From positions 1-24,836 of the IMG/VR virus record IMGVR_UViG_3300006101_000061: a DNA stretch of 24,836 nucleotides; one strand, given 5' to 3'. Origin of the DNA: a virus. A program made the position numbers and the translations under genes. The notes beneath the pieces are model-generated. The model did no database searches, was not told the origin of the DNA, and saw nothing but the letters and a program-made list of their open reading frames with translations. Below, piece after piece: positions 8,251 through 15,800 of the stretch (its first letter is position 1; each line of letters opens with the position of its first letter).

Positions 8251-8275
8251 AAAAACCGCCCTAGGGCGGTTTTTT
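8251..8275. terminator. Bidirectional rho-independent terminator between converging genes
   Basis: The perfect palindrome ACCGCCCTAGGGCGGT is preceded by an A-run and followed by a run of six T. The stem is GC-rich and capped by CTAG, so the structure works on both strands. It lies between the 3' end of the capsid gene (+) and the 3' end of the endolysin gene (-), exactly where both transcripts need to stop. Confidence 0.92.
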
Positions 8276-8292
8276 GTTGACTTAAAAAAATA

Positions 8293-8928
8293 TTAACCTT
8301 GACTGTCGTCTGCTAGAATATTACAGAAAGCATTATACTTTGCAGTACGCTCATCTAAGCCAAGTGTACCACCATTAATACGTTTTGTCATTGTTAGCAT
8401 GTCATCTTGATCTGCTAATGGATTGAGATTGTTCTTGTGCCAGAACCAGCAGGCTGACCATAATGCGCCTTCTTTGGTCTCTAACCAATCTGGATTTTGT
8501 GCTAAAGAATCATTTTGATACAAATCCATAGAACATTGTGTGTAGTTAGATTTACCTGTGATTTGTACAATACCACGACCGCGATAACGATAACCATCTC
8601 CCGATTCCTCAGGTCCGTTACCCATACGCCCACCGTAAGCACGATTAGCAATCATTTCTGCATTGCCAGCATATTGAGCCGCAATCTCAGGTGGAAATAA
8701 ATGAGGCCATACACGGCCCAATGTTTCTGCACGGTAGTTTAAATTTTCATGAACCACTGTAAAGTCCATACTTTCGTGTGAGCATTGTGCTAAAAAAGCC
8801 GCCACACGTTGAATTGATGTTATACCAAATTGAGGTAATGTTGCCGCAAGCAATGGGAACCAGTCGCCGATTTCCTGGTTGCTTCTCAAGCATTCTTGCA
8901 GTTTGTTAGGGGTAAAATTAAAGTCCAT
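8293..8928 (-). CDS. GH19 chitinase-like endolysin
   Basis: Phage GH19 enzymes hydrolyse beta-1,4 bonds of peptidoglycan glycan strands to release progeny. The 211-residue single-domain product shows the family pattern: AFLAQCSHES with catalytic acid Glu52, then ENLNYRAETL with the second acid Glu61, the AYGGRMGNGPEESGDGYRYR segment, GRGIVQITGKSNY, and the C-terminal TKRINGG substrate-cleft motif. No signal peptide or membrane segment is visible, so a separate holin would be needed; none was found in the window. AAAGGAG precedes the ATG at a good distance on the minus strand, with GTTAAATA about 22 bases upstream of the start. T4's own lysozyme is GH24, so this is a different lysis enzyme. 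It is the only gene on this strand here. Confidence 0.93.
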   Translation of the reverse strand: MDFNFTPNKLQECLRSNQEIGDWFPLLAATLPQFGITSIQRVAAFLAQCSHESMDFTVVHENLNYRAETLGRVWPHLFPPEIAAQYAGNAEMIANRAYGGRMGNGPEESGDGYRYRGRGIVQITGKSNYTQCSMDLYQNDSLAQNPDWLETKEGALWSACWFWHKNNLNPLADQDDMLTMTKRINGGTLGLDERTAKYNAFCNILADDSQG

Positions 8929-8949
8929 TCGGGTCTCCTTTTGTATGCT

Positions 8950-8957
8950 TATTTAAC
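8950..8957 (-). promoter_or_regulatory. Late-promoter-like motif GTTAAATA for the endolysin
   Basis: On the minus strand, GTTAAATA lies about 22 bases before the endolysin ATG, ahead of its AAAGGAG site. It matches the motif at 4223-4230 exactly and stands 16 bases from a similar motif facing the other way, giving a compact divergent promoter pair. Confidence 0.5.
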
Positions 8958-8973
8958 TCTACAGGGTATCTGC

Positions 8974-8981
8974 GGTAAATA
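8974..8981 (+). promoter_or_regulatory. Late-promoter-like motif GGTAAATA for the 186-residue gene
   Basis: GGTAAATA resembles the T4 late core TATAAATA and is followed by TAC. It sits 75 bases before the ATG at 9057, so the transcript would carry a leader of about 65 bases containing the hairpins described separately. Confidence 0.5.
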
Positions 8982-8986
8982 ATACT

Positions 8987-9035
8987 GTTCAAAAGAACTT
9001 GTTGCGGTGCCAACCGCGCAGTGGGTAGAACCCAC
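8987..9035 (+). promoter_or_regulatory. Leader with three consecutive small hairpins
   Basis: Three perfect inverted repeats follow one another directly after the promoter-like motif: GTTC-AAAA-GAAC (8987-8998), GCGGT-GCCA-ACCGC (9004-9017), and GTGGGT-AGA-ACCCAC (9021-9035). They end 7 bases before AAGGAG (9043-9048), which itself is left unpaired. Such a 5' leader could stabilise the message or hold the ribosome site open. The repeats are read directly; the function is inferred. Confidence 0.6.
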
Positions 9036-9056
9036 ATACATTAAGGAGAAATTAAA

Positions 9057-9617
9057 ATGGCAAAAGGTTTAAAAACAGCAAAATATAATAATGAGCAATA
9101 CACTGGTGCGACAATCCAGATGGACTCACAGATTGGTCCTGCGGTAGTTATATGGGCAAATAGCACATCTACAACTACTTACACAGCATTTGGTGGTGTT
9201 GGTGGTAACCCAACAAACACAAGTCCTCGTACTATTCAAGTGCATTTCAAAGATGCAAGCGGTAATGCGTATAATGACGGATTTATCTTAGGACAACGCG
9301 GACGTAAACAGTTCGACGTTGAAAGTGTAGGCGGCGGCGCATCAACAAGAACACGTTGCACCCTTGTTGAAAGTGGCACTTTATCCGCTAAACAAATGTA
9401 TATTCTATTTGGATATAACGGTGGCGGTACTCAATACGCAACTCGTATATCAAATCGTTATGTATGGACAGCAGGAAGTACTGTACGTCTGCCATATACA
9501 TTAGGTTTAACCGCAGAAGTTCAATATGCCCAAGCAACATCTGGAATAGTTTTTCAAAACTATCCAGGACAAACCCAAACTTATCCAACTTTGGCTGTTG
9601 TTGAAGGACAAAACTAA
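9057..9617 (+). CDS. Beta-rich protein of unknown function, candidate capsid decoration or virion protein
   Basis: I do not recognise a family. The 186-residue product has no signal peptide or membrane span. It is rich in Thr, Gly, Ser, Tyr and Val in alternating patterns typical of beta structure (for example GPAVVIWANSTSTTTYTAFG and TVRLPYTLGLTAEVQYA). A GQRGRKQFDVESVGGGAS segment in the middle resembles an exposed loop. It has only one cysteine (near residue 102). The gene forms its own transcription unit: a late-promoter-like motif, a three-hairpin leader, a strong AAGGAG site and a perfect palindromic terminator 4 bases after its stop. That isolated, strong-looking unit next to the capsid gene suggests an abundant late protein such as a capsid decoration protein. 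That is inference from context only. Confidence 0.72.
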   Translation: MAKGLKTAKYNNEQYTGATIQMDSQIGPAVVIWANSTSTTTYTAFGGVGGNPTNTSPRTIQVHFKDASGNAYNDGFILGQRGRKQFDVESVGGGASTRTRCTLVESGTLSAKQMYILFGYNGGGTQYATRISNRYVWTAGSTVRLPYTLGLTAEVQYAQATSGIVFQNYPGQTQTYPTLAVVEGQN

Positions 9618-9621
9618 AAAT

Positions 9622-9647
9622 AAGGACTACCTAGGTAGTCCTTTTTT
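9622..9647 (+). terminator. Rho-independent terminator, perfect palindrome
   Basis: Nine-base arms AAGGACTAC and GTAGTCCTT flank CTAG with no mismatch, followed by a T-run to 9647. It starts 4 bases after the stop of the 186-residue gene. An upstream A-run makes it potentially active on both strands. It shares the CCTAGG centre with the terminator at 8251-8275. Confidence 0.92.
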
Positions 9648-9649
9648 GT

Positions 9650-9919
9650 ATGAAGACATTGGTAACAAGTTTAGACTGGGTAGCAATAGAATCCGAATTA
9701 AAAAGTTTGGAAAATACGCTACCCTTGTTTAAACATGATGTTATTCGTTTTATAAAAGCTATCCGAGAGGATGTAACAGCATTAAGCAAACTAGAAGTAG
9801 AATTTCGTAGAACACATTCAAAGCAGTTAGAAAGAGAATGTGCTTCTAAAGTAACAAAAATCAACGAACAACTGAAATTAGTCCATAAATTCCATCTTAT
9901 GAGCCTCCTAGCACAGTAG
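9650..9919 (+). CDS. Small helical protein of unknown function
   Basis: The 89-residue product is not recognised. It is predicted by eye to be almost all alpha helix: Leu/Ile/Val at heptad-like spacing with many Lys, Glu and Arg (SELKSLENTLPLFKHDVIRF, then KLEVEFRRTHSKQLEREC), so a small coiled-coil or helical-bundle protein is plausible. Its ATG comes only 2 bases after the T-run of the preceding terminator, and no ribosome site is visible in the usual window. Translation must be weak, leaderless, dependent on readthrough, or begin elsewhere (a TTG at 9659 is in frame but no better supported). The stop is 13 bases before the next gene. The reading frame is well conserved in character with neighbouring genes, so I keep it as a probable gene. 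Confidence 0.6.
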   Translation: MKTLVTSLDWVAIESELKSLENTLPLFKHDVIRFIKAIREDVTALSKLEVEFRRTHSKQLERECASKVTKINEQLKLVHKFHLMSLLAQ

Positions 9920-9932
9920 GTAAATAAGAGTT

Positions 9933-10454
9933 ATGCCAATTCAGTCTAATCTTTTTCACGCACAACTTATCGATCAAACTACAGATACTCTAGGAGATAT
10001 AGAGTGGGATACTGTTCGCGACCCGCAAACAATACGTAACATCCGACATCTAAGTAATTCTTCTATAGGAGATTTTAGAGAAAGAAGTTGGTTCATAAAT
10101 TATCTAAATTTTGCAGTAGACGAAACATTACCTAATGTAATAACGGGTATTAAATTAATTACAAAATGCCGCAGAAGAGGCAGAGTATTTGATGAAACTA
10201 TAGCTCTAAGATATAACGGAAATATAGTTAGCGACAACAAAACTTCATATATTACAGACGTAGAACAGCATCTTTATAATAACGATATTATGACCTATGG
10301 TGGAGAAGGCGATCTATGGGGAACTATTATAACCCCAGACATGGTAAGAGATCCTAGCTGGGGGATAACCATGCGATTTCAAGCACATCCTATGTATCCG
10401 CATAGCGATGGTATGCAGATTGACAAAGTCCAAATTTGTTTTTACGGCGAATAA
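9933..10454 (+). CDS. Virion structural protein, beta-rich, family known from marine T4-like phages
   Basis: The 173-residue product has a pattern I associate with small structural proteins encoded near capsid or fibre genes of marine T4-like phages: DPQTIRNIRHLSNSS near residue 30, RSWFINYLNF, KCRRRGRVFDETIALRYNG, then DLWGTIITPDMVRDPSWGI and RFQAHPMYPHSDGMQIDKVQ near the C-terminus. The many aromatic and proline residues and short beta segments fit a compact beta-sandwich. No signal peptide or catalytic motif is seen. The start is supported only by a weak AAGAG 2-6 bases before the ATG. It lies between the small helical gene and the fibre-like gene, and is probably part of the same late transcript. 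Exact role unknown. Confidence 0.75.
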   Translation: MPIQSNLFHAQLIDQTTDTLGDIEWDTVRDPQTIRNIRHLSNSSIGDFRERSWFINYLNFAVDETLPNVITGIKLITKCRRRGRVFDETIALRYNGNIVSDNKTSYITDVEQHLYNNDIMTYGGEGDLWGTIITPDMVRDPSWGITMRFQAHPMYPHSDGMQIDKVQICFYGE

Positions 10455-10457
10455 ATA
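10450..10457 (+). promoter_or_regulatory. Possible late-promoter-like motif AATAAATA
   Basis: AATAAATAC overlaps the stop codon of the 173-residue gene and lies 20 bases before the ATG of the next gene. The same nine bases occur in the leader of the giant gene. Because the stop codon supplies part of the motif, chance occurrence is more likely here. Confidence 0.3.
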
Positions 10458-10477
10458 CACTAAAGGAATCATTCTAA

Positions 10478-11587
10478 ATGGCTATTAATGACGTACTACG
10501 TGTCCAAGGAAATTACATAATCGAAGCCCCTAACGGCACGATTACGTTAGATCCCGGAATCCCATTCACTAACACAGATGGCAATCCTGCTACGACAGGT
10601 ACTGTTATTATCACAGGTAATTTAGATGTTCGCGGTGCAACAACTACGATCGAATCTATAACAGCTACAATCACAGATAACGTTATTACTTTGAATCAAG
10701 GACAGCCTGGTACTGATCAAGTGAGCCTAGGAAATTCAGGTATCATTATTGATCGAGGCAACAATGCAGATCCTACATACAGAGCTAGTATTCTGTACGA
10801 TGACACTTATACATGGACTTATTCCGGGGCATCAATATATAAAGGGTCATTTAACTTTGTAAACAAAAACACCGGCGGCGCAATTAAAGTAAATGCAATA
10901 CGTCTAGGAAATAACGCCCCAACTCTAGCTGGTAATATTGGACCAAGCCTAAGTTTGTTAGGTCCAGAAAATAGAACAGGAGTCTTGAGCGTCTATGGAA
11001 CAACCAATTACGAAGACTATTGCGGGCTTCACAAAGACAATATACCAAACGTTCAGTATGTACTGAACCAAATCACGTTAGGAGCACAAACTCCTCCAAA
11101 CGTTAGAAAACTACAACAATTAAACAGCGCAGTTACACTAACAGATAACGGTGTTAATGCACCCAATGTAACTATTAATTTAGGTGGTCCTAATATCCAG
11201 TATACATTTAAATCAGACGGCGAATTAAGAATTGACGGATTAAATGCCAGTTTGAGTATTCTAGATAATAGTATTAGCGCAGTCGCTACAACAGCTACCC
11301 ATGCCCCGTTGGTATTAAGCTCTTACGGTACGGACGGTATCGAATTGCAGAATTATCTAATACTAAAAGATTCAACACAATCTGCGGCATTTTGGACTGC
11401 GGCTAAAAACAATCTAACTCCGGGTGATACCGTTGTTTACTCTAGTGCAACTACAGCCGTGTCAGGCGGCGGTACAAACATATTTTTTGTAAATAGTAAC
11501 AACAAGATAGATCCAACAACAAACACAGTGATACCAGAAGAGCTAGTATCACGTAAAAAAGCATTGGTTTATGCTATCGTATTCTAA
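10478..11587 (+). CDS. Fibre-like virion protein
   Basis: The 369-residue product starts with MAINDVLRVQGNYIIEAPNG and then GTVIITGNLDVRGATTTIES, followed by TITDNVITLNQGQPG near residues 65-80. This 'GNLDV.G..T.I.S....I.DN.I.LN.G' pattern is common in fibre proteins of marine T4-like phages. The middle is repetitive beta-rich Asn/Thr/Gly sequence with no cysteine cluster. The C-terminus ends in a short basic-hydrophobic stretch RKKALVYAIVF. There is no signal peptide or enzyme motif. AAGGAAT lies about 10 bases before the ATG. It is followed after 9 bases by the 119-residue gene, so these genes are probably cotranscribed and their products may form one fibre or collar structure. The specific attachment position in the virion is unknown. 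Confidence 0.72.
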   Translation: MAINDVLRVQGNYIIEAPNGTITLDPGIPFTNTDGNPATTGTVIITGNLDVRGATTTIESITATITDNVITLNQGQPGTDQVSLGNSGIIIDRGNNADPTYRASILYDDTYTWTYSGASIYKGSFNFVNKNTGGAIKVNAIRLGNNAPTLAGNIGPSLSLLGPENRTGVLSVYGTTNYEDYCGLHKDNIPNVQYVLNQITLGAQTPPNVRKLQQLNSAVTLTDNGVNAPNVTINLGGPNIQYTFKSDGELRIDGLNASLSILDNSISAVATTATHAPLVLSSYGTDGIELQNYLILKDSTQSAAFWTAAKNNLTPGDTVVYSSATTAVSGGGTNIFFVNSNNKIDPTTNTVIPEELVSRKKALVYAIVF

Positions 11588-11596
11588 GGAAATATT

Positions 11597-11956
11597 ATGA
11601 TCGTAAGTACACAAATTGCAGGTTACCCAAGCACAACTAACATATTTTTTGCCAGCACAGGTAGCCAATACGCTGTCACTACACTAATATTATGCAATAC
11701 TTCAGCATCTGCTACTGCACAGGTTAATGTTTATGCACAAAGTTATGCAGGCGGTGGCGCACTAGGAGTCGCAGGAAACTTAGGTATCGGCACCAGCACA
11801 CAAATTTTAAATCAAATTGCTATTCCTCCTACAGAGACTTTTATCATGGATACTGAAAAATTTATCATGGAAAGCAATGACAGATTAGATGCTACCGAAG
11901 TTTCCGGTAATGGCGGAATCGTAACTTGCACAGTTAGTGCAATAGTAACTTCATAA
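11597..11956 (+). CDS. Small beta-sandwich-like virion protein
   Basis: The 119-residue product is rich in Thr, Ser, Ala and Val with alternating hydrophobic residues (YAVTTLILCNTSASATAQVN) and a Gly-rich loop (YAGGGALGVAGNLGIGTSTQ). It then has IAIPPTETFIMDTEKFIMES and ends in a strand-like GIVTCTVSAIVTS. This is typical of small single-domain beta proteins near fibre genes of marine myoviruses; the function is not known. TAAGGAA lies 8 bases before the ATG, overlapping the stop of the upstream gene. Its own stop overlaps the next start by one base (TAATG), showing translational coupling to the 262-residue gene. Confidence 0.7.
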   Translation: MIVSTQIAGYPSTTNIFFASTGSQYAVTTLILCNTSASATAQVNVYAQSYAGGGALGVAGNLGIGTSTQILNQIAIPPTETFIMDTEKFIMESNDRLDATEVSGNGGIVTCTVSAIVTS

Positions 11957-12744
11957 TGAAATACGTAAAAAAACTAAACCTAAATCGTAAACGTCCGTCT
12001 AGCCCGGAGTTTAATGTCGTAGTCGACCACTATGTGTCAGGACTTCCCTATGAGCGTATCGAAACTAATAGTCCTGTTAGTATCCAAGTACCGGCTGGCC
12101 CACAAGCAAGCCGTCCAACAGTTTATAAAAACGGTCAGTTACGTTACAATCAAACACTACAAGAATTAGAAGCTTACATAAATGGCACATGGGAAATTAT
12201 TAGAACCGTGCGTCAACCTACTATCAGCTATAAAAGCTATTCTGGCGCAAATTATTTGAACACAATATTTGGACCATTGGCTTATGCTACAGATATTACA
12301 AAACCTCAGAACGTTGCGGTATATATTGAAAACGTTCCACAACTACCAGACACCAGTAATATTGCAGGTAGCAATATTGCAGGAAATTATCAACTAGTAA
12401 ATACTCCTGCGGTAGCAAGACAATTATCAACTCCTGTTGTTCAAGGAGCAGTTACTCTTAACCTATTAACTCTACAAGATGTTCAAGGTGGTATTAGTCA
12501 AAGAGTAGTTGGACCTGGCATTGCCGCAGGTACAGTGGTTCAGTCCATAACAAACACAGCAACAAATACTATCAGGATTAGCGTACCTACAACAGCCGCT
12601 ATTAATACAAGTAGTGTTATACAATTTGTATTCTCAACAGGAACCTACGTTCAATTTACAGGTCCTGCACCGTCTAAAACTGTTTACACAGTACAAGGAC
12701 TTGACGGTTATTTCCCAACACCTAACGGACTTTTCGAGTCCTAA
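11956..12744 (+). CDS. Fibre-associated virion protein
   Basis: The 262-residue product has a basic N-terminus (MKYVKKLNLNRKRPSSPEFN). A phage-fibre-like motif GQLRYNQTLQELEAYINGTW lies near residues 61-80; 'G.IRYN.....E.Y..G.W' modules are frequent in phage tail fibres. The rest is Thr/Val/Ile/Asn-rich beta sequence, including a QRVVGPGIAAGTVVQSI segment that resembles short repeats in adhesins. There is no signal peptide and no cysteine. The start codon overlaps the previous stop (TAATG). It directly precedes the giant repeat gene and its structured leader. A part in assembling or anchoring the giant protein is a reasonable guess but has no direct support. Confidence 0.68.
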   Translation: MKYVKKLNLNRKRPSSPEFNVVVDHYVSGLPYERIETNSPVSIQVPAGPQASRPTVYKNGQLRYNQTLQELEAYINGTWEIIRTVRQPTISYKSYSGANYLNTIFGPLAYATDITKPQNVAVYIENVPQLPDTSNIAGSNIAGNYQLVNTPAVARQLSTPVVQGAVTLNLLTLQDVQGGISQRVVGPGIAAGTVVQSITNTATNTIRISVPTTAAINTSSVIQFVFSTGTYVQFTGPAPSKTVYTVQGLDGYFPTPNGLFES

Positions 12745-12745
12745 A

Positions 12746-12810
12746 ACCACAGTTTTAACAGTATAGAATAAATACTAGTGATGCCAATTCATGGCAGAAC
12801 ATACTGTGGT
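12746..12810 (+). promoter_or_regulatory. Nested inverted repeats around a late-promoter-like motif, leader of the giant gene
   Basis: ACCACAGT (12746-12753) and ACTGTGGT (12803-12810) form an exact 8-bp inverted repeat starting 2 bases after the preceding stop. Between them lie AGTAT (12760-12764) / ATACT (12772-12776), which bracket the motif AATAAATA (12767-12774), and a hairpin TGCCA-ATTCA-TGGCA (12782-12796). The remaining leader to 12867 includes AAGGAG (12853-12858), 9 bases before the ATG. It may combine terminator or attenuator and late promoter functions; this is inferred from structure. Confidence 0.58.
12767..12774 (+). promoter_or_regulatory. Late-promoter-like motif AATAAATA for the giant gene
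   Basis: AATAAATAC lies 93 bases before the giant gene's ATG, within the nested inverted repeats. It is the same nine bases as at 10450-10458 and shares the TAAATA core of the motifs at 4223, 8950 (minus) and 8974. Confidence 0.45.
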
Positions 12811-12867
12811 AAACCCGCAATGTAAGGTGGTTATCCGTGAAACTCGGTGTATAAGGAGCTCTATAGC

Positions 12868-15800
12868 ATGGCCGTAGGTCGCATAACAGGTCCGTTACTT
12901 GCAAGCAATTTGCTTCGTGATGGAATAGATATACAAGTACAAAATGGTTTACTGTACCTTGACGTAACCAACAATAAAGTCGGTATTAATACCCAGACTC
13001 CTGCTTATGACTTAGATGTCAACGCAACTATACACTCAATAAAACTAGTTGTTGATACTACATCAACATTGGGTCTTTTAACAGTTTCAAAGTCCGGAGT
13101 TGGAGCATCAGCAAGTGCAACTATTAGCACAGTAAGTGGTCCTCTAAATATTACTCCAGCCGCAAATCAAACAGTATTTGTCGGAACAAACACAACTATC
13201 GGTGGAAATTTACACGCACAAGGTAATATTACAGCCGATGGAAACATCATCTTAGGTAGCAATCAATTAGTAGATACTCTAGCACTTGGTGCAGAAATTA
13301 TCAGCAGTATAATTCCTAAGACAACAAACACATATAATATCGGTAGCACAACTAGTAACTGGGCTAACGGTTATTTTAACGGATTAGAAGTCGGTGGCTT
13401 GAATATTTCAGGCACAACTATTGCGGCCGCACAAGCAGGCGTTGGCATTAATATTGGAGCAACACCGGCGCAAGACATTAACGTAACTCCAATTACAAAT
13501 CCTTTAGTTAATATCAATGGTCCTATTAGAGTTTGGGGAGATCATCCTCTAGGTACTGCTCCTGTTGTTTCAAATGTTCTATATGTTACAATGGACGGAG
13601 ATGACACCAATGACGGTCGTGCGATGGATCCAAGTCGTGCTTGCCGTACTATTAGCGGTGCAACTAAATCACCATTTTATCAATCAGGTACAAGCATTAA
13701 AGTTTCGCCAGGCCGTTATCTAGAAAATAATCCTATCGAATTAAAACCTTATACTTCTGTTATCGGTAGTGACTTACGTACAACAGACGTTGAACCGATT
13801 AACAAGACTCGCGATTTATTCCACGTACAATCTGGTTGCTATGTTGCCCAGATGCGTTTATTAAATGGTCGTTCTGGTTTAATCCCAGGGGGCTACGGTG
13901 TTACTCCATACGGTTACAAGGTAGGTAATAATCGCGGTGCTTATGCAACTGCTTTCCCAACTAATGGAACTATAGATCTATATCACTCACCATACATACA
14001 AAACGTAAGTAATCAATCCGGTCCTTGGTTGTATGATGGTACCATGTTTATTCCTAATCAAACTGTACAGATTCCAGAAGCTGTCGGTACCGCAAGCTAT
14101 GCGGCAAACACAAATACTATCACTGTAACTCTTTCAACAGGTAGTTTGTATGTTGGCCAAGCAGTTAATTCAGGTCCACAAGATGAAGGTTATTTTGCGG
14201 CTCGTTCGCTATTGTTAGCAAATGAAGCGTTCATACAAGAACAAGTAGTTGCATGGACAAATCAAGAATACGGTGGCCCATTCCAATATAATTCAGCTAA
14301 ATGTACTCGAGACACTGGATTGATCATTGACGGCCTAGCACTAGATGTTCTATATCAAGGAAACAGCCAATCTGTTTTCTCTGGATTACAATACTGGAAT
14401 CAAAGCGGATATGTAGGATCTGTAGGCGGAGAAGTAACAACAACAACTGCGGCAATTAACTGGATCGCAAGCCTAACATCTGCGATTATTTTAGGCCAAT
14501 CAGTTCCATTCACTTATCAAAATACAATTACACAAACTGTAGTAACTAGCGTTGGTAACTCTGCCGATGTGACAGCAGTACAAAATGATTTTAAAGTTAT
14601 TACAAACATTTTAACAACAGGTACTACTGCTGTTACCGATAAAATTATTCCTAACGGAGCAGTTACTACAGCAACACATACTCTAAATGCTTACGCGGCA
14701 TTACAGGCCAACCGTTCTTTCTTACAAGCAGAAGCTATTGCTTGGGTAGAAGCTAATAAAACAATCGGCTTTACATACAATCAAGCCAAGTGCTATAGAG
14801 ACACTGGATTGATCGTTGATGCTATCGTCCAAGATATGTTGTTTGGAGGCACAAGCCAGTCAACATTTGCTGGTATTCAATACTACAATCAAACATCATC
14901 TGTTATTCCTGGAGAGCAAACAACAACCACTGCGGCAATTAGCTACATTAGTCAATTGGCACAACGTATTGTTGTTAATGATTTGACTGGTACACGTTAT
15001 CAAAGTACTGTAACACAAACAACAAGTCCAACACCTGGTACTTCTGCAGAAGCAAGTACAGTTGGTACAGACTTTAGTTTGATAGTACAAATTATAAACA
15101 GCGGAACAGCTGGTGTTACAGATTTAATCGTTCCAAACGGAATAGTTGCAAGTTCTAACGCAAACATTCAACACGCTTATGCGTTGTTGCAAGCTAATAA
15201 AAATTACATGGAAGCAGAAGCAACTGCCTTCGTTAACAGTACATATCCTAGCTTCAGCTACAGCGGAACCAAGTGTGCTAGAGATATCGGCTATATGGTT
15301 GATTCTGTTGCATTTGACTTATTGTACGGCGGCAATCGACAAGCAATTCAATCAGGTGTTTACTATTATGGTTATTCAGGCACTTCTAGTGCTATTCCAG
15401 GAGAACAAGCGCAAACTCTAAATGCTTATAATTTTATTAACAATCTAATTACAGATATTGTTACTGCTACTCCTATAGCAACACCATATCAATATACAGC
15501 AACACAGGTTACAAGCCTACCAGCAGGTACAACAAGCGAAGTAACAAGCCTACAGAATAATCTATCTGTTATTACTAGTATCATTACAGGTGGTCCGAGC
15601 TCAGCATCTGCACCAACAAGCATTCCACAAACAATAAGTGCAAATTCAAATGTTCTACATGCCGCGGCAATAGTTGAAGCTAACAGAACATTTATTCAAG
15701 CAGAAGTTATTGCTTACACAAATTCACAGTACGCAATTTATGATCAAGCCAAGTGTGCTCGCGATACAGGATTGATAGTTGATGCATTGGCATTTGATTT

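Noticed and set aside
9631-9864. Minus-strand ORF of 77 codons opposite the small helical gene
   Set aside because: It runs through the terminator palindrome at its 3' end and is antisense to a more gene-like helical ORF. No ribosome site or promoter was seen.
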